From Streptomyces sp. PH10-H1 (GTDB lineage: Bacteria; Actinomycetota; Actinomycetes; Streptomycetales; Streptomycetaceae), in NCBI RefSeq assembly GCF_030063355.1, contig NZ_JASISZ010000039.1, positions 1 through 64,000 on the forward strand: 64,000 nt of DNA, given 5' to 3'. The notes beneath the pieces are model-generated. The model had not been told where the DNA came from and searched no databases. It saw nothing but the letters and a program-made list of their open reading frames with translations. Within the stretch, counting starts at the first letter, position 1. Each line of letters begins with the position of its first letter. This document shows, in pieces, positions 61,025 through 64,000 of this stretch. Position numbers and translations under genes: made by a program.

Positions 61025-62461
61025 ATGTCGGCAAAGCACGGCTTCGCGCTGCTCGGAACCCTCCAGGCCACGCTCATCTTCACCATCATGATCCTCATGG
61101 TGCCGCTCCCCCGGATCGCCGGGGAGTTCGGCCTCGGCCCCTCCGAACTCCTGTTCCTCAGCGCCGCGTACGGCCTCTCCTTCAGCGGACTGCTGCTCCT
61201 CGGCGGCAGGCTGACCGACCGGCACGGCGGACGCCGGATGCTACTGCTGGGCCTGACGGTCTTCGCCGCCGGATCGGCGGCCGCCGCCCTCGCCCCCGGC
61301 TTCACCGCACTCGTCGCCGTACGGTTCGCGCAAGGGGTCGGCGCGGCCTTGACCGCCCCGGCCGCGATGGCCCTGGTACGCACCCTCTTCCCCGCTCCCG
61401 ACGCGTACGGCCGCGCGATGGCGACCTGGGGCGGGCTCTCCGTCCTCGGCGCGACCGCCGGCAGCCTGCTCTCCGGCGTCATGACGGCCTGGGTCTCCTG
61501 GCGCTGGGCGTTCGCGGTCCCCGTGGTCGTCGCGCTGGCCGGACTGGTGCTCGCACCCCGCCTGCTGCCCGCCGACGCACCCCGCGACGGCGTACCCCCG
61601 CCCCTCGACCTGCGCGGAGCCGTGACGGCCACCGCCGGTATCACCGCGGCCAGTTACGGCCTGGTGGCCACCGGAGAACACCCCTGGACCTCGTCCGCCG
61701 TGCTCGTCCCCCTGGCCGCGGGCCTGCTCCTGCTCACCGCGTTCGCGATCGTCGAACGCCGTGCCAACGAGCCGCTGCTGCCGCCCGGCTTCCTCGCCGA
61801 GAGGCGGCGCGCCACCGCGCTGGCCGCCATCATGGTGACCGCCGCCGGCACGGCCCTCACCTTCTTTCTGCTCTCCCTCTACTTCCAGCAGGTACACGGC
61901 TGGACACCGCTGCGGACCTCCGCCGCGTTCGTCCCGTACGCCGCCGCCCTCGTCGGCTCCGGCCGCGCGGCGGGCCCTCTCATCAAGCGGTACGGGGCGC
62001 GCGCGGTCACTGCGGGCGGGCTGGCCGTCGGCGCGGCCGGACTCCTGCTGCTCGCAGGCCTGGACCTGGGGTCGCCGTACGCCACCGGCCTGCTGCCCGG
62101 CCTCCTCCTCCTGCCCGCCGGGGCCGGTCCGGCATTCGCGGGAGCCACCGTGCTCGCCACCGGCTCGGTGCCGCGACGGCAGACAGGACTGGCGGCAGGC
62201 GTCATGAACACCGCCATGGAACTCGGCCCGACCATCGGACTCGCCGCCCTGATGTCGGTCGCCGCCACCCGCTCCACCCCCGTGTCCGGCTACGCCGCGG
62301 CCTTCGCCGCCGCCGGGACCGCCTACGCCCTCACCGCCGTCACCGCCGCGATCGCACTACGGCCGCGCCCCGCACCCATCACCCCCAACCCACCGCCCGA
62401 ACCGCTGCCACTGCCACTGCCACTGCCCGAACCGCTCGCACCCAGGGAGTTGTCGTCATGA
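61025..62461 (+). CDS. MFS transporter (DHA2-like multidrug efflux)
   Basis: 478 residues, 12-14 helices. LQATLIFTIMILMVPLPRIAGEFGL, motif A GGRLTDRHGGRRM, motif B VRFAQGVGAALTAPAAMALV and motif C region ATAGSLLSGVMTAWVSWRWAF. A Pro/Leu repeat tail (PEPLPLPLPLPEPL) ends the protein. GAGGGAC precedes the ATG. The stop overlaps the SDR start (ATGA). Confidence 0.92.
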   Translation: MSAKHGFALLGTLQATLIFTIMILMVPLPRIAGEFGLGPSELLFLSAAYGLSFSGLLLLGGRLTDRHGGRRMLLLGLTVFAAGSAAAALAPGFTALVAVRFAQGVGAALTAPAAMALVRTLFPAPDAYGRAMATWGGLSVLGATAGSLLSGVMTAWVSWRWAFAVPVVVALAGLVLAPRLLPADAPRDGVPPPLDLRGAVTATAGITAASYGLVATGEHPWTSSAVLVPLAAGLLLLTAFAIVERRANEPLLPPGFLAERRRATALAAIMVTAAGTALTFFLLSLYFQQVHGWTPLRTSAAFVPYAAALVGSGRAAGPLIKRYGARAVTAGGLAVGAAGLLLLAGLDLGSPYATGLLPGLLLLPAGAGPAFAGATVLATGSVPRRQTGLAAGVMNTAMELGPTIGLAALMSVAATRSTPVSGYAAAFAAAGTAYALTAVTAAIALRPRPAPITPNPPPEPLPLPLPLPEPLAPRELSS

Positions 62462-63219
62462 CCGCACGTTTCACCGGCAGGACCGTCCTCGTCACCGGCG
62501 CCGGAACCGGCATCGGCCGGGGCATCGCCCTCGCCTTCGCCCGGGAGGGCGCCCGGGTCGCCGTCGCCGGCCGTACCGCGGAACCACTCAAGGAGACCGT
62601 CGCGCTCATCGAGGCCGCAGGCGGCGAAGCCGCGGCCTTCACCGCCGACATCACGCGCTCTCAGGACGTACAGCGCCTGGTCCAGGACACCGTGGCGCGC
62701 TTCGGCTCGCTCGACATCGCCGTCAACAACGTCGGCATCCTGACGACTCCGGCACCGGTCGCCGACATCACCGAGGACGACTGGCGGTCGGGCCTCGACA
62801 CCAACCTCACCGGCACCTGGCTCTCCATGAAGTACGAGATCTCCCACATGCGCGCCAACGGCGGCGGCGCGATCGTCAACGTCTCCTCCAACCTCGGCGC
62901 CCACAGCCGGCTGCCGAACCTGGGCGCTTACGTCGCCGCCAAGGCCGCTGTCAGCGCCCTGACCCGCAACGCCGCCCTCGACCACATCGCCGACGGCGTC
63001 CGCATCAACGCGGTCAGCCCCGGCCCGGTCGACACCCCCATGTCGACCCGCCCCGGCGAGAGCCCGGCCGAGAAGGCCGCGCGCATGAAGCGCGACGTCC
63101 CGGCGGGCCGGGCCGGCTCGGTCGACGAGATCGCCGCCGCGGTGCTCCATCTCGCCTCCCCCGAGGCCGGTTTCACCGTCGGCGCCGACCTCGTCCTGGA
63201 CGGCGGCGCCACCGCCTGA
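62458..63219 (+). CDS. short-chain dehydrogenase/reductase (SDR)
   Basis: 253 residues. Cofactor motif VTGAGTGIGRGIALAFAREG, NNVGI, catalytic Ser in VNVSSN and YVAAKAA (Tyr and Lys), then SPGPVDTPM. The Arg after the glycine motif and AGRT suggest NADP(H). With the MFS pump and TetR it may form a detoxification unit; substrate unknown. Confidence 0.94.
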   Translation: MTARFTGRTVLVTGAGTGIGRGIALAFAREGARVAVAGRTAEPLKETVALIEAAGGEAAAFTADITRSQDVQRLVQDTVARFGSLDIAVNNVGILTTPAPVADITEDDWRSGLDTNLTGTWLSMKYEISHMRANGGGAIVNVSSNLGAHSRLPNLGAYVAAKAAVSALTRNAALDHIADGVRINAVSPGPVDTPMSTRPGESPAEKAARMKRDVPAGRAGSVDEIAAAVLHLASPEAGFTVGADLVLDGGATA

Positions 63220-63322
63220 GGCTCCCACCGCCGACCGGCCGCCGACCCGTCACCGACCGGCCGCCGGACGCGGCACATGGGGGCGATCCGCTGCGATCGC
63301 CCCCATCACTACGCTCGGCACC

Positions 63323-63697
63323 ATGATTATCTGGCTGAACGGGACCTTCGGAGCGGGCAAGACGACCACCTCGAAGGAACTCGCCGCACTCATCCCCCAG
63401 GCGCGGGTCTCCGACACCGAGCAGGTCGGCTACATGCTGCGGCACGTCCTGGATTCCGTACCGGTCAATGACTTCCAGGACTGGCGCCCCTGGCGCGCCC
63501 TGGTCGTGGAGTCCGCCGCCCAGATCCTCCGCTGTGTCGGCGGGGTGCTCGTCGTTCCCCAGTCGGTCCTTGTGGAGCAGTACTGGACGGAGATCCGCTC
63601 CGGCCTCGCACAAGCCGCCATTCCGGTCCGTCACTTCGTCCTGCACGCGGAACGCGACGCCCTCGTGCCCTACGGCTGCTCCACCGGGATCTCGTAG
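63323..63697 (+). pseudogene. P-loop nucleotide kinase-like (TmrB-type ATP/GTP-binding) protein, 3'-truncated
   Basis: MIIWLNGTFGAGKTTTSKEL carries a P-loop and the frame continues with typical family blocks (DTEQVGYMLRHVL, FQDWRPWRALVVESA, VPQSVLVEQYW, RHFVLHAERDAL). Homology ends at about 63663; the family goes on another 50-60 residues with a LID-like region. The last ten codons are the reverse complement of the end of the GntR gene. It seems to have lost its 3' end in a deletion that joined the two converging genes. Confidence 0.75.
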
Positions 63698-64000
63698 GCG
63701 ATCTCCCAGCGGATGTCGGGGACGGTGATGTCCGCAGTCTCGACGGGCCGGCCGTCGGTGTCGTAGTAGGTGCGCTCGATCTCCATCACCATGTCGCCGA
63801 CGGAGATCCCGAGCAGTTTCGCCTGCTCCTGCGTAGCGCGTGACGGGCGCGGAATCTCTACAGCCGTCTCGATGATGACGCCGATGGTGCGCATCCGCTC
63901 GACGACCCCGGCGCCGGCAAACGGCCCCATCTCCGGCAGGACGACCGGGGTGCCGTCGGTGATGGCCATCGGCTCCCACGACTGCGACAGCTGGACGGGC
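63670..64000 (-). CDS. GntR family regulator, C-terminal UTRA domain (runs off the window)
   Basis: The last 109 codons are present: VQLSQSWEPMAITDGTPVVL, PFAGAGVVERMRTIGVIIETAVEIPRPSRATQEQAKLLGISVGDMVMEIERTYYDTDGRPVETADITVPDIRWEIAYEIPVEQP. This is a UTRA ligand-binding domain of HutC-type GntR proteins, as found in KorSA-like regulators of actinomycete plasmids and integrative elements. The DNA-binding half lies beyond 64000. Whether an integrative element follows cannot be seen. Confidence 0.88.
   Translation of the reverse strand, partial: PVQLSQSWEPMAITDGTPVVLPEMGPFAGAGVVERMRTIGVIIETAVEIPRPSRATQEQAKLLGISVGDMVMEIERTYYDTDGRPVETADITVPDIRWEIAYEIPVEQP

Overview
The window is chromosomal DNA from a high-GC actinomycete, almost certainly Streptomyces or a close relative. 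The signs are a strong G/C bias at third codon positions, frequent GTG and TTG starts, ATGA/GTGA-coupled genes, several likely leaderless promoters, and actinomycete families such as DUF5941, DUF2254, DUF397 with a WhiJ-like regulator, SCO6745-like and TIGR03084. No rRNA, integrase, transposase, CRISPR array or complete antibiotic cluster is seen. Two tRNA genes are present, initiator tRNA-Met and tRNA-Leu(GAG).

Layout. 1-5.6 kb: a tightly overlapping minus-strand operon with two CDP-alcohol phosphotransferases, a cytidylyltransferase-like enzyme, a glycerol-1-phosphate-dehydrogenase-like enzyme, a GT2 glycosyltransferase and the start of an ABC-2 exporter permease. It probably makes and exports a phosphopolyol glycopolymer or glycolipid. 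6-13.5 kb: mixed housekeeping and accessory genes (CDF metal efflux, idi, an RsbW-like ATPase, a crotonase, a PNPOx-like flavoprotein, a TrmB regulator). 13.7-20 kb: a secreted S53 protease, a lipoprotein, an ABC-F ATPase, DDAH, and an acyl-ACP desaturase behind a nested palindrome. 20.2-27.3 kb: an acyl-CoA carboxylase catabolic operon (TIGR03084 protein, carboxyltransferase, biotin carboxylase, acyl-CoA dehydrogenase, enoyl-CoA hydratase, TetR), with gene content like mycobacterial accD2-accA2-fadE12-echA7. 27.4-42.5 kb: MmcQ/YjbR, formylglutamate amidohydrolase, the tRNAs, pseudouridine salvage (psuG plus kinase), TauD, a GH16 glucanase behind a GAGAGCGCTCTC operator, a chorismate mutase/carbonic anhydrase/ALDH operon, fdhD, and an SBF-like symporter divergent from a LysR regulator. 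43.6-50.7 kb: Lrp and MFS pair, fatty-acyl-CoA ligase, the wreck of a branched-chain amino acid ABC operon, and an aldo/keto reductase. 50.8-64 kb: WhiJ-like trio, secreted proteins, a methyltransferase, a two-component system, GNAT, a TetR-MFS-SDR unit, and a GntR regulator that leaves the window.

The most striking property is decay. Between 29 and 64 kb at least seven places carry genes with an internal or terminal segment missing: an ABC-F gene without its second ATPase domain, a half aldo/keto reductase, an epimerase stub joined to a symporter, a livK-livF joint, a sphingomyelinase reduced to its ends, a Tat-exported FAD oxidoreductase missing its middle, and a P-loop kinase cut at its 3' end. 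A WhiJ-like regulator is also frameshifted. No mobile element sits at any scar. Either this lineage is losing genes through short internal deletions, or the assembly has collapsed; reads spanning the junctions would decide. All calls are from reading the sequence; no database search was run.
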